In this document: piece by piece, positions 47,776-61,998 of the stretch | How positions within the stretch are numbered: the stretch's first letter is position 1 | Layout of the letters: every line of letters starts with the position of its first letter | NCBI GenBank assembly: GCA_022316685.1 | Contig: JAKJHU010000034.1 | Coordinates: 1,984,001 to 2,048,000 of the forward strand | From: Progne subis subis | Taxonomy: Eukaryota; Chordata; Aves; Passeriformes; Hirundinidae | Length of the DNA: 64,000 nt | Direction: 5' to 3' | Position numbers and translations under genes: made by a program | Notes under the pieces: model-generated | Databases searched by the model: none | The model's input: the letters and a program-made list of their open reading frames with translations, nothing else | What the model was told of the DNA's origin: nothing

Positions 47776-50700
47776 AACTTCTTAGTTTTCAGAAAAGCTT
47801 TTAGTGACCTTAAAACAAAACAAAACTAAGTGGAGGAATTCTGTCCTTTCTTCACACTTCTGTGAGCATTTGCAAGTATAGAAGCACGAGTCAACATAGC
47901 TGTATGCATTTTGTGTTTGTCTTCTTTGGGTCAACATTTGAATCCATAGCTTGCCTGCTCTCCTCATTCAGGGCTACATAAATGTCATGGATAGAAACTT
48001 TGAAAAAGTTCTCATTTTCATTAATTCAAACATGATCAGGCTGTTGAAAAAATTCAAAAGGACAATTTATTTAATTTTTAAAAAGTGTGACGGTTTATTT
48101 GGAAGATACCTAACAAAATAAGCATTTAATCCAAGACTAACTATGAGAATATGAGCAATATGAAAAATTGCAGGTAACCTATGAGAAAATCAAACAGTAA
48201 AGAGTAGAAGACAGGCAAAAAGCAAGAACAAAGATCTTACTCTATAAGACCTAGAGTAGTGGAGAATTGTCACTTTTGGATTTTTAGATTGAATTTGATC
48301 TCACCAGCTCTCAGCTCAGTTGTGTCCCATGTGCTGGTGTCAGAGTTTTCAGTGTAGGATGAGTGAATGTCTAAGTTACTAATTTCTTATTTTGCATGCC
48401 TATCGTAGCTCCTCTGCCTCTTGCAGTCTAGGAAGCTGAAAGGAAAAATAATTTTTCTTCTTTCAGAAGCAACGGTGATGTGTAAAGCTCTTTTGTTTAC
48501 AGCAGTTATGCTCTCTATATATCAGGGCTCGGGCTAACTTTCTTAGTACCTGGATTAGATACAGTTTAGGAGGTTACATTCCTCTTTTTGGATCCTGTTG
48601 CTCTGTCAGATACCTGGGGATCTCCTAGTAACTAGTTCATTATGGTTATCTTGCTTAATTGGAGACAGAAAAGCCAGACCCCAGAGACAAAAGCCATCTC
48701 AGTTTGAGGAGGAGGGCAGAATCAGGGGAAGTTTGAAGGCAGTTCAAAATAATTTCATTCCCTTCATATCCTGTCTTAAGCTGTATGTTTGATTTTACAA
48801 GTGCAAAGATTTGGACCCACAGCTTGTGATTTAAACTGCTGCTGACATCAAGACTGAATTTGGGTGGCAACACATCAGCACCATGAATGACTTATGAATA
48901 AAACAGAATTTTTAAGGGACATTTTCATACTTGGCTCAAGTGAAAAGTGGAGATATTATTTGTGCAGATGGAAATATCCATGCCCACTGAGGTGCAGTGT
49001 TGTCTTTGCTAATCTCAGATATATTTGTGTTTGAGTGTGTATTTTCCCCTTCACACAGTGGCTCTCCTTCTAGCCAGTCTGTCAGTGAAGTCATAACCCC
49101 ACAGCCAACATCATAATCTATAATCATGGAAAGTATTGCGATCTCACAAATTCAGTCTCTGAACGATGGGAAAATGAGCCCTAAGACAGGAAGTTGCTGT
49201 TTAAACTCAAACCAATGGCAATTATCAGAAACAGAGAAAGTAATAAGGCAGTTCTGTAGGGCCAAACTGATTTTTGGAGTAGTATTGCTGAAAGCACTTG
49301 AGTTAACCCAGGGAGGAACTTACCCCCTGCATCTGGAATGACTTGATGGTGAACATAGAGAGGAAGTGAATTTATGCTCCAGTTTAATACATTGGAAAAT
49401 TTTCCCTTGTCTGAAACTCTTTCTATATCTCTGAATTTCCTGGCTTTTGTGGATTTATACTAGATCTTTAATGTTATTTCAATGTATTTTTTCTGGTGTT
49501 TGATGTCTTTTGACTTGTTTTTACAGATATGTATTTAATGAAAGAAAAAGCTGTCTTCCATTAAGGAGGTTGCAAAGCTTTTGTGAACACTGAATAACTA
49601 CATCAAATGCAAGGTGTCTTCTTTTATCGGATTGGTGGTTGTTACTTGTGCATCTGAAACATTCATTTCAATAAGTATCTCTTAAGAATAATAAGCAAGT
49701 ATCTCTTAAAGAACATTTTAGCACCTCTTTTCCAAGGCTAAATATTACTGCAATTTTTATTCTTTTACTAAAGGATTGCCTCACCAACTCTATGTGCAGA
49801 GTGTTTGTAACCTCTTGAAATTAGTGATCTGCAATATAAATAGATTGTGCTTGCCAAACCTTGACAAATAATTATTTGTAAGACACATGGAAAAAATGGA
49901 ATGAGTTATGTGTTGTACCTGTATGCCAGTTTCTCACCCTTATTCAGAAGATAGCAGAATTCCCCGTTCTAAGCCTGGTAGGAGGCAGAGATGTACAGTC
50001 AGGCCATGGAGAGTCAAGGCTTTTGAGGATGCAAGTGAATGAAGGGTGTTATTTGTGCACAAGCCAAATTCCCAACAGAAACAGAACTGGGTTCTCCCTC
50101 ACTTACATGGTCTCCTGAGTCCATAGCATTTCCCCAGCTGTTCATGGTGTAAGAGAGCAAAGAGCAAGGGCCACAAGTTTCAGCAAATGGAGTTCCCATG
50201 CAGCAAGGAAAAGAAATCCACCACAGAAGGGGTTAAGCAGGGGACATACTCTGTAGAGAGGCTGAGAAATCTCCCTCTTTGAAGAAAGCTCAGGCCAACC
50301 TGATTTAACTTCTGATTTAGAAGTCAGCCTAACTTTGAGTAGAAAGTTGGATGAGATAAGCACCAGGCACCTTTCAAAACAACATTTAAGTGCTTTTATG
50401 CTGTACTTGTCAATGTATTTGAGCCTGTTGTATCTCAAATATTTTAATGACTGAAAATGCCACCAAGGTATGCTTCCTTCATCACCAGTAGTGAAACAGC
50501 AGGTATTTGAGCTTTGATTACTTGCAGATTTTCTTTTGTGGCAGATCAGTTCTGGAATGAACAGTAGAGTTGTCCTAGCTTTTCTTTAACTGCTCATCTC
50601 ACTCAGTGCTAAGTCAAGGGAGGAGGACTAAGAAACATAATTCTGAAAAGTCTTGGTGAGAGGCAAATGGCATCCCAGTACCGTGTGTGCTCTTTGCTTC

Positions 50701-53700
50701 TGAGAGAAAGAGATTTTTGCCCGTTATTAAGGGGATTTTTACCTCTTGTGCTGAGAATCTGCTGCTTTTTGTCTTAAACAAAAGTAAAAGGCAATTTCAT
50801 CTGTGGCTCCTGTGTTCCATAGAAGAGCAGAACCAGGGGACAAAAATTTATCCAAGCACCCTGTGCTTGTTTTGAGAGTGGTGGGGCAGGGCACGTGCCA
50901 GAAAGCTGTGCTCCTGGCAGTCCTAGTGGAGGCCTGTGAGGGGAAGAACCTGGGGGCAGCACGTGGATGGACTATGAAAATGGGAGAACAGCATCGATCT
51001 GTGCCTGTAACAGGATCAGCTCTAAAGGTAGTAGACAACTTCTACTCTTCTTGTTCCTCTACTGCACCTATTGAGGTATCCCATGTATGTGCAATGACAG
51101 GCTACACTTCTGTGTTGTGCAAGAGAGAGGGGCAGCTTGTCATTGCCTCCAGGGAGGGTGAACTGGCATGGCTGCACACCGAGCTGCAGCCATGCAGGGG
51201 CTGTCTGGGCAGCAATCAAAGCACAGTTAGCTCTGGGATCTCTGTTGCTTACAGCACTTTAGGCCTGCAGAGGGGAAGTGCTCCCATGTGTGTGGGCTGC
51301 ACACCCCACACTGATCATGCATATGGCCACAACCTCTCTCCTCTGCTGTGACTTCTCCTGCTGCAGCTGACTGATGGATCTGCCACTTCACTGCTGCAAA
51401 TGGCTGCTGCCAGGCTGGGACACGGAGGTTGCAGTGGTCGGTGATCTGATGGGAAAGGTCATTGCTCTGTCCCCATCAGGTACATGTTTCAGCTGAAAGC
51501 TTATGCCTGTACTGCCATGTTGACCCTGTAGCTGGCCAGCTTGGCTGTATCCTGTGACTTACTGCACCCGTGTGACTTGCCAAAGGGGGAGAGTTCACCA
51601 GCCTGAGCTTTAGGGTGCTTTGTGGCATCAGTTGCTCTGATGGATGTTGCAGCAGGTAGGCACCATGAGGAGCCGGTTTTAATTTGGTCTGAAGTCCGTC
51701 AAGGAGTTTATTTTTACTTGGCCAAATGTATTGTTTTCCAGGGGAAAACATTATCCATCCATAGGTTAGCCACAGAATAGTTGTTTTGTTCTCTTTTTAT
51801 AGAGAGAAGCATAAGGTTCACAGTAGTTTGAAAGCAAGGTCTAGTGTTTTGTATCTTATCAAAATGTAGCAAATATATTCCTAGCCAGTAGATTTTCCGA
51901 ATGTTGCCCCTGGACCAAAAGTCGTGAAGGAAAATTCTTCTGTCCCTGGTCTGTGTCAGCTCTGTGTGAACATATGTCATAGATCAGGTCTGGAGGAAAG
52001 TTTTTGTTTTCCTCTTTTTTATTTCTGTGAATACTTGCAGTAAAACGTTTTTAACAGTTCATCTGTTCAACTTGTTTATTCCCTACTTGCAGTTTTACTA
52101 ATCCTTATTTTTTGTGACATCATAATGATTTCCACAGCAACCAGTTGTGAGATTGAAAACAAAGGGTTATGACTTCAGGTGCATATGAACAGACAAACTC
52201 CTAAGAAACAGGTTTTCAGAAAATGATCCTATTAATAAAGAATAAGAGGGTTGGGTATAAATCCCCAAACAGATGATGTGCAGTGCCAACAGAGGTGATT
52301 CAAGCTGAACCGTTGTTAGGATTTCCTGTGAGACTGTAGTATTGTTTGAAGGCCATAAAAATACATGAATCTGCAAGAAATTATTTTTTCATCTCTTTAG
52401 AAATGGTCAAGTTGCTATTTAAAGCTGGTGTGTTTGTCAGAACAAAGTTACCTCCTGACTTGTGTGCTGTTTCAAAAAAACCACAAGCTCCCAAGGTATA
52501 ATATTATTGAAAAAGACACTATTGATTCCTCTAGGACTTTGTTATGTGATCCATCTGTAGGTGAGATCCATAATGAGTTTCTTGCAAAAGCTTCCTCAGA
52601 TTATCAGCAACAAACATCTCTGATGAGCTTCAGTGCACTCACAGTTGGAATGGAGGGTCATGGTGAAGGAACTCTACTAGCAATAGTTTTGTGCTTGATG
52701 ATGTTTCCTACATCCAACTTCACTTCTGGATTTACTGCTCTTCTTCCACTTCTGTTGCTTAGTGGCTCCCATAAACCTTACTTGAAAGATCAATGAGTCC
52801 TTCTCAGTGTTGAGGACTGTCCCCCTTACATTCCCACCAAGCAAACAGATTTTTAATTCCTCCTCGATACACTGGAGCCGTTAAACAAGACAGGAGATGT
52901 AGGAGTGCGTCCATAACAACCAAGTAGTTTCTGGGGCTATGCTTTAGTGTTCATATCCCTGTAGTCCTTGTTATTCTTCCTTGGGCAATGTGCTGGGAAA
53001 GCTTACAAATCACAGCAGCTTTGTGAGCTTGCTTCTTATGCTTCTTCCTGGCTTCTGACAGAGATGGAAACCTGTCTGTGTCCATGCTTTGGCCTTGGTT
53101 TAAGACTTTCTGCAGAGTTCATGACCTCAGCTCACTTCAGATGGTACCTGTCAGCCTCAACCACTTCATCTCCTTGCGGTAGCAGTCTTCTCCCCCTACC
53201 CTGTCTGTGGGCATTTTTATCAAAAAGTACCTGAAAAGGAATAGCAAGTTTGTGGAAATTGCATTAAATGGGCCACATATTGTGTGGAGCTTTCCTCTCT
53301 CCGTGCTTTTTCTTCAGCTTTTTCACATATCAGACCTCAAGACAGGATTCGTATTTATTAGTGAGTCAATTAATAAAGTTACCGTAGGTCTTGCTTTATT
53401 TAATTGTGTTTGTGTTCTTCAGGCACCTTGGTCTTACCCTTGTTTCCTTCTTCTGATAACAAGAGGGATTTCTGTGTGGGCCACTTGTTCTAACTCTAAA
53501 TATGATCCAAATTTCCTTTCCCTTATAGTTTCCCACAGGCACTATTTCTTAGTTTCTCTGAAATACTTCCCCTAGGATTTGTGTCTTTTTTCCCCCCCTA
53601 GCATTTCAAAGTTTGGACAGGGATTCTCTGCTTCCTGGAGTTTTAATAATTACATCCTCTGTGCCAAGCCATGGCCTGTTAATGAAGTCATGCGCACTGG

Positions 53701-56700
53701 GTTTCTTACAGGAATTTTTGTTTTGCTGCTCCCAAGAGAGCAGAAAGTCTTCTCACAACTGATATTGGAGTAAGAACAACAAATGCTCTGGGCTTTTCCT
53801 GAGCAGCAGAAGTGGCTGGGAGAGGCTGTTAAATCTTGATTTCTCCATCCTGAGTGAACAACCAGTGTAGGTTTGCTCTTAATTTTGATGAGACAAGATG
53901 ACAACAGTTTTTCTGGGGAGTGAGATGTATTGTGCATAACATTTAAATCATATTTTGTGTGTAAACCCTACAGTTTTTTTGTCAAGATTATACCTTTTCC
54001 CTTTTGAGCACTAAGGCATTTTTGGTAGCTTTATCCCCAGTACAGTTTCTTCAGGTACTTGAAAATTAAGTTTGTGTGAAGATGAATGTACTAGATCATT
54101 GCAAAGATACTGACAGCTTTTCAGGGACATGGAGAATTTTCAGTTTGTGTGGGTGATACTCAGCTAAGTAGGATAGATTTGAGGCAACTCATTTCTTTTC
54201 CTCAGTATGTAATGGGTCAAGATGAGAGGTGATCAGCCATCCCTTGAGCTGTGTCTGTGGTCTGAATATAAAGCCATACCATGAAGCAATGAGAAGATTA
54301 GTTGTAAGGTTCTTGTTTTATTTTTCCTCCCCGTTGCCTATCGTTTTCCCTTTTGTCCTCTGGGCCAGGTCTTCCAGTCTGCTGCAGGTTGCTGTAGTTC
54401 TTTGCAGTTCTCTTTCAGTTAAGTAAATCTGATGCAGGGAAATGGTGCTTGTAGAAATAGTTACCCTAGTAAATACCCTGCTTTTCCTGGGCCTTGTAGA
54501 CAAAAGAGCAAATCCTTCAGCTTTGGGAGAAATGTACAAACATCATCAGTTGGTGTCTGCTGAGGTTTTTGTATGCCAGAAAGAACAAAATTGATAAAAA
54601 AACCTGTCGCATTTATCAGATACCTAGAAAATCTGTGGTTGTCCGTGGATAAATGCAAACACACACGCTTCACATTCCTGGTCCAGGAGCACTCTGAAAT
54701 CGTGCTGCAATTCTTGTGAAGTCACTCACCTTTATACGCACTGAGCCATATTTCAGTCATGCCGTGGGTGGTTATTTTAGTCTCAGTTTCACAGTAACTG
54801 TACCTGGAATGATTACACCAGCAGCAATGTGAAACATCTTGATGCAAATGGCAGCAATGGGGGGCAGTAGGCTGGAATCTTCCATAGGCCCGCCTCCGCT
54901 GCAGCCGCTGCACATCGGGGCTTCCCACAGCTGGGAGTACTTAACTCACAGCCTCCAAGTAAGTAGCTTCTATTTAATTTTGAGCACCAGAATATCTCTA
55001 CTAAAATAGAAACTGAATTTCCTGAAGCTTGTGGAGCTAGGATTGGAGACAAACATGTTCACTAGGAGGTCTAAGCATTAAACAAACTGAGATGAGTCTC
55101 ATGTTCTGGGTTTGACTTTTTTTTTTTTTTAGCCTCTCCTTATCTGATTTTCTTTCTTCAGTGAGTTTTATTCCATTAGCCTTGGGGAGGAGGACTTCCA
55201 GAGACCGATGGGAATGTGTTTTAATTTTCATTCAGTTAAATATTTTTCAAATGTTACCTATGTAAAACAGCCATGGCTGAGAGTGCACTACAGTATATTT
55301 ATGTAACTTGCAAAAATACCTAAGGGCCCTCAGTCTTTTTGTAACACCTGAATAATGCCTCTGTTTGAAGAAGTCAGGAGGTTATGAGTGGCTGGGTGAG
55401 GTGTTGTGGAACGATCAGTCAGATCTGATTTGGTCAGAATGAAATGATGAATGAGAAGTCAGAAAGAGATACCCTTTGTGTGAATTGGATGCCACCTGAG
55501 GAAATACAGATTGACCAGTATGTAGCTTATGAGATTCTTTGAAGTGCTTGTATTTGAGCAACTTTCCTACATACAGACACACTCAGACATTCAAACCAAA
55601 GAAGTCCCAAGGCAAACATCTTTTAATATTGATAATAGAAGATATTAATATAACAGAAATAGGAAATATTGAATTGCACATAAATTAAATTTTATTTAAT
55701 TGTTTACAAATAGAAAATATTAAATAGCGTAGAAAATAATATTGCAGTTAAAACTTTCCAATCTAATGTTTTTAAGACCAAAAAACTGAAAATTCAAGTT
55801 ATATTTGGAAAAATGTCTGCAATAAAAAACTCAAAATACAACCATATACTATTTGCCAAAGCTGGAAAAATATGTGAACATTTACAACAGTGATGGCCAG
55901 TTGGCTTTGTCTCCTCCTGACATCCCTTTCCTCACAACCAGAACTTTTGTGATCTATATTGTAGAGACACGGGAGTAGTGACCCCTAATACTAAACCAGG
56001 TTTTTTTGATAAGATACTTCTCATTTCAGCTCTGACAGGCATCAGTAGGGACAAAATGCTAACCTCCCCAGTGAAATCTCTTTGTTCTTTTTCTCTTTGA
56101 ATGGTGATATTTTTCTTTCTCCTTTTTTAATTGTGATTTTTACTTTATCCTCAAATAGCTTATTTTTGAATCTGAAATGCATAGAGGGATATCATTTGAA
56201 GAGAGCTGGCCAACCTTCTGACTCAATTTCATATGATGGATTATTAGGTGTGTGGGCAGTGTGCTCAGGTCTGGAGAGTGAATTTTCTATGGGTTAAGTT
56301 CAACCTGCAGGTTGTGAGAAAGGCATAGTTTTGTACCTAGTGATAGCAAATATACTTAATTTCATATTTCCTGCCAAAAAAGGAATCCATCTTGCTCCTG
56401 AAGTCCTACACAACCAAAAAGCATTGATCAATGATTGTTTCTGGGTCTGTAGTCACCAAAATATTGTCCTTCTGAATAGAAAATTATATGATACAAATCC
56501 TTAAATTATGAAACAAATAAAGTAGAATGTACATATGCACTTATATATGTAAGTGCATTAAATGTATTGAATGCACTAAGAGCATATTTAATAATTTTGA
56601 AGACAATCTCACTCTCCATGCATGCAGCTCGGGCTGCATTTAATGTGGCATATCCTACATGTGGCATTCAGCTCCCTGTGACTTTTCCATTTAGTTCACT

Positions 56701-59700
56701 GATATATGCACTGGTTTTCTTGAAATGCTTAAGAAAAGGAAGTTTTGCAGCAACTAATCTCTTTCAGGAAAATAATGATAGTGTAGCACTTTACAAAACA
56801 AATATGAAAAGTAAGTGTTTGGCAGGGTTAGTGAGAAGAGTTGAGGTTAGGTAGATAATCAAAACTGAACAATCCCGTCTTTCACTTGTTTGCGTACTTA
56901 TAGTACTAATTGCTGCCTCAGTTTTATTTTAAAAGTTGCAAGTTGATATGCTGCTTTAAAAGGCGTGAACTTATCTTACCAAGTGAATGAGCAATGATAC
57001 ACTTTCAAGAATACCTGTTAAAGAGTCATTTCCTAGTACCACAAACTGAGGAAGTAATTTGAAATGAGTAACTAGTAGATTTAATAAGTCAGCTAATGTA
57101 CTCTTGAAAGGAATGGAAATAATTTAATATCAGACCAAAATATTTGATAAAGAACCTATTGCACCTTCATCTCTCAGGCTTGAATCAAGTATTTAAATTT
57201 TGTGGAAGTATTTTCTATGATTTTAGTGTGGTTAATCAGATTTTTGCAAATACATTAAACAATTAGAATGGTTGATCCTTTACAGCATGGTTCTTACAGG
57301 AGATTATGTAGATGGTGATTTTGACCTTTAATAACACTGACGTCTGTGGTGGTCAGTGGAGGTTTGTGAATAGTCATGAGGTGCTGATGTAAAATTGTCA
57401 GTTTGCTCTTACTTCCGAATGTCTCCTTGGTACTAGAATGCAGTTAGCAGAGCTAAGCAATAAAAGCTGTTTATTCAGCTAAAGTCTCAAACTTTGATTT
57501 TAATATGTTTGACAAGGTCTTTCACAAGAAAACCATTTCCCTTCAGGCAGACTTCCAAGTGTTTTCTTTTTTTTTTTTTTGTCTGTTTTAAAGTGGCATT
57601 TGTAGGTCAGATGGAAGTGCTGCCAAGCTATCTTAGCCTATTGCAATTAAAATCACCTCCTTCACACAGTCGTAACAGAATTTTACATCTTTAAAATATT
57701 TTCTAGGTATCAAAAATGAGTATAGCAACAGGAATAGATACACTAGTAGTAATCAGTCATAAAATTAATGCAGAAACCCCCTAATGGATATGTAGTTGCT
57801 TTTCAGTACTTCATTTTCAGTGATTTTTGCAATTTTCTTTCCCAGGGAGGACTTTTACACATGCTAAATAAGCAGGCCTGAAAATTCACTTTCATTGCAA
57901 AGTCATTAATGATGAATTATAGTAGAAATTTGATGGAACTATGGAGTTTAGTTTGTGTCTTTAGTATTATCTTTCTAAAAGAACAACAAAAAATAGAAAA
58001 ATATGTTCTTTTAAAGTATAAAGTAACAAAGACACAATGATTTATTCTTTTCACTACCTTTGCAGGGTTTTTTCCTTTTGCTGCTATTGATATTTTTTTT
58101 TTAACAGTAATGGTGCAAAGATTTTTGTAATTAAAGTTGGGTTTTTTTCCATCAGGGGCTTGGGAGTCAATATGCAGGACAGTATCTGAAATGCTTTTTG
58201 CCTTTTGCTGCCCGCCAGTTGCTCCCCTGGAGGTGTGCCAGGTTGTTGCGTTGGTGCTGCCGCAGGCGCAGTCCCACACGTTCTCAGTCGAGGAGGGCAT
58301 CTACAGCACTGCCTCAGGGTCTGCCTGGGTCTCTCCTGGTGTTACAGCTCTGGCTTTTCACAGGTGTGAAGCCAGATGGCTCCTGCATTCACTGATCCTC
58401 CTTACTCTTTCTTACAATTTCATGATATCCCAGAAGGTCAATCTCGCTGGCAGTGTGACATTCTCATCACATGCTTTATGAAAGAAAATGGACATATAGG
58501 AGTTTGTAAACATAAAGTGTCATAAGATGCCCTAGCTTATGGAGACCTAAGTAAAATAATGAATGTCTACCACATTGCCCTGCTTCACTTTCTCCTTAGA
58601 TTTATGGGGAAAGAGGATGTGAGAAGTCTATGTCCTTTCTGGTGCTTCTGTTCTTTTTGGATCATAGCGTCACTTTCTCTTTGTTAGTGAATTTCTATCT
58701 GCTTCAGCTGGTTCAGCAGTGAGACCTTCCCCCCCCCAGGAAAGCATGCTTCTCTTTCCTGCTAAAGCCTCCTATTTGTGTGAGATCTGTCCCTGTCTCC
58801 CTTACCTTCTTAATTTTAAGAGCTTTTCCCAACACTTAATTTTTTTATGTTTCTTCTTCAGACCTGTGTTTCTTCTCAGAAACAGGGAAAAAAATCTGTT
58901 TGAGAGGAAGTAGAGTAAGAAAGAGCATCTGACAGTGGTTATGGACTGGTCTGCAAAGTCCATGGACACTGAGACTAAGCATGCACAAAAAGAAAAGGGG
59001 TGAACAAGAGTGTACTTCCAGAGAAAGAGAGGCTGAAAGGATAGGCAAAGAGTTGTACTCTTTAGACAGTTAAAAACCTGAGGAAAAGTGTTAGAAGTAA
59101 TCTGTGTGATACTTGGGGTTCCAGAGGCTCTTTCCTCTGTGTCTTTGATTAGGAGATGGAGCCCTTGAGTATGAAGATGGGATGATAAAAATCAGATTGA
59201 GTGGGAAAGATTTAGTGTGAGAAAGAGGAGAAGAGAAAATGCAGGCGTAACATAGAAAAGGCATCACAGAAAGAAAAAGAGAAAAAACAGGTGGATTAAA
59301 TGGAAAGAGGAAGCAGACACTAAGGACAAATGGAAAGTAAGATAGACTATAATCTACTGTGCAACATAAAGGAAAAGTGGAGCAAAGCCAGAAGGGATAA
59401 GAAAAAGCAAGAGATTTCATTGCATTGAACAAAAATGTATTAGAAAATCATAGTGCTTTCCTGCAATCAGGGGACAAGATGAGGTAAGCAGTCTTCCACA
59501 GTGCAAACTGTTGTTTTGTGACATTAAGGAAGCAGAATGAGGAAGGAAAGCTCAAAGGAGGGATGGATTAAATTACAATTTGAGAGGCATAAAAAGGGCA
59601 AAATTCTAGAGGAAGCCTTGTAGTTTATGCGTAAAACTCACACAATTCTTGTGTTTATACTTGTGCATTTGAATGGAGATTCAGTGAAGCTATCCACTGT

Positions 59701-61472
59701 TTTATATTATTTGTGTGGGAAGCCTTACTGAGCAATCCTGAAGACAGTGCTCACAGCCTGATCAGGGGCTCAGTTTGGTCAGCAGACCTGTCCCACTGTA
59801 CCTTGGCTTGTTTCCAGGGTCTCTGACCACTCAGCCCAAAAGGCAAATGCCTTTTGCCATTACAATTTGGCAAGTGTTTCTGAAGCAAAGGAAGTAGTCA
59901 TGAGCATGTTTTGCCCACTGACCTGCCCTTTAACTAAATTGTTGGTGTAGGAGCAGAACTCTATATAAGAGCAATGAGACAGAATATTTCTGCTATTAGT
60001 GTCCCTGGTTAAGGGATAAAGGAAATAACTCAGAACTTGTTCAAGCATCGTCACCCAGCAAACCACACATGAGTATCACTCAGGGGGTGTTTAGATGGCA
60101 TTCCTATCTTAGGTACTCAACAGTGCAACATACTTCTATCCCTTAATAATACCAGCTAGAAAGGTTGACTAAGAGTTTAGATACTATTTTCCAGTTTTGT
60201 TTCCTTCCCTTTCAAGAGAGATGGGTTGGTTCTTTATAGAGCGTTTAACCCTAATGGGTACCAGATAAGCAACAATTCTAAGCAAGTTTAGGTCTCTGTA
60301 ACTAATCAACAGTTGCTAAAATGCTGACATTCTTTGACCATATCTGGTATGCTGTGAGTTTCTACCATCATTTGATCAGTAAGTTACTCTTCATGGTCTT
60401 TCCTGAAAGAAAACTGTATCTGTGTTTTCACATACAAGCTCTCCACCCACTTGTGCTATATGTTCCATTTAAAGTTCCAGGACAGGAAGTATACTAGAGA
60501 TACCCCTCACTTTCACATCTAATTACAATTAAGGGCTTTGAGTCTGACATTGAGTCAGACTTTCAGTTTTCCAGTTCCAGCATTCCACAGATGAGACTTC
60601 GTGTTAAAGAAATCTTTGCCTCTGTGTTCAAGAGTTGATTCTGTAATTTCCTTTCATTACTATCCAAGGCAAAACCAGGCAAAATGCCTTTTGTCTTTTG
60701 TGGATTTTTATTCCCATGGGAAGATTTGTAAGCACAGTTTAATGTTTTAAAATAATCTAGAAGTCTATGTTACTCTGACCTTCTTTTGGCAAAGGTGCTA
60801 AGTTCTATGAGCAGAAGCCGGGTTGTAAGTGAGTGCAGGTAGAGAAGGATTTACATAAGATTTCTTAGCCACAGCAAGCTGCAATAACTCTGATAAGGTA
60901 TTAAATTTTATATTAATTGAGGTTCCAGCATGGTACGCTCATTTGAAAATAGTGTTGGTTTTTATGTTCTGTAATTTTTTTATGAGTTGGAATAAATCAT
61001 CAGAAAACGGAAGAGCAACAGTGCTGAGGTCTACCAGAATTGTAGTAGGTGCTACTGGCAGGGTCACTGGTCAATTCCCGTAACCAAACCTCATCTTTTT
61101 AGGAGTCCTGATGTCAGTGCAAGGCATTATGTCATGTGCAGCCCAAATATCCTGTAGAAGGAAGACTGTAACAGACTGTATATGTCTATGTATCTGACAT
61201 ATATATTTGTCTATCTTGCACGCTCTTTGCCTTTTATTCTTTTACTCTACAGAATATGAAGACCTGAGGATGATAGAGCTTATGATCCTATTGAAGTTGC
61301 CAGGAGTTGAAAGGGAATAACTCAGAGTAGCATTTGTCCCAGACTCTTTGTCTTCAAGAACCTGATGTACTTAGAAGAAGTGGAGGCTGCACATTTACTC
61401 AGTTTTACATGCAAGAGACACTGTGCAGTGAAGACCAAATAGGTAAACCGATCTCAAGTGAATTTGCCCAGG

Positions 61473-61488
61473 TTTTTTTTTTTTTTTT
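61473..61488 (+). repeat. Poly(T) run, 16 bases
   Basis: T run in intron 3 followed by GAGTCCGTAG. Confidence 0.85.
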
Positions 61489-61938
61489 GAGTCCGTAGTA
61501 ATTTAGTTTTGAAAAGGCCAAGCCTGAAGTAATATTTGTCATCACATAACATTTACAGCTTCATTAATCATAGGCAATATTTAACAAATTTGAATGTAGC
61601 TTTTGCCATTTTGGATATGATTCCTCTAGTTTTATTTTAGTACTGCTTGGGATGATTTTGTCTACAATTAAAAACACATTTCCAGTATGATTTTTTAAAA
61701 TGGCCTTCCTTTTTCTTTCCCCACAAATTCACTTCAGGAAATAATTGTGTTTGCCATTTATGGTACTTAAAACTACCTAATCACATTTACAAATTAGATA
61801 ATTAAACATATAATCTCCGAAATAATCCTCACAGGTATTCCTGGAAGCAGAATTCCAGCCAAAGAATTAATTAGGTTGTAGTGTTTCAGTAACAGCAAAA
61901 AGCCCAAAGACATTAAATTAATTTTCCTGCAAAAGAGT

Positions 61939-61998
61939 TATTGCCACAGTTTTTGTTAGGTGAATGATGATATTCACCTAACAAATATTTGGCTAATA
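61939..61998. other. Imperfect 60-nt hairpin in HMGA2 intron 3
   Basis: Perfect 14-bp arms TTTGTTAGGTGAAT (61952-61965) and ATTCACCTAACAAA (61972-61985) enclose a 6-nt loop GATGAT. Outside a small internal loop, a further stem pairs TATTGCCA (61939-61946) with TGGC-T-AATA (61990-61998), with one bulge. Size is close to a small miRNA precursor, but the internal loop and short terminal loop make that uncertain. Confidence 0.6.

Noticed and set aside
52428..53575. Two 122-codon open frames in intron 3
   Set aside because: No recognisable domain, no splice-site or promoter context, and composition like surrounding intron. Treated as chance.
58137..58481. 114- and 127-codon open frames on opposite strands near 58.2 kb
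   Set aside because: They overlap each other in a small GC-rich patch. No family is recognised and no start context supports either.
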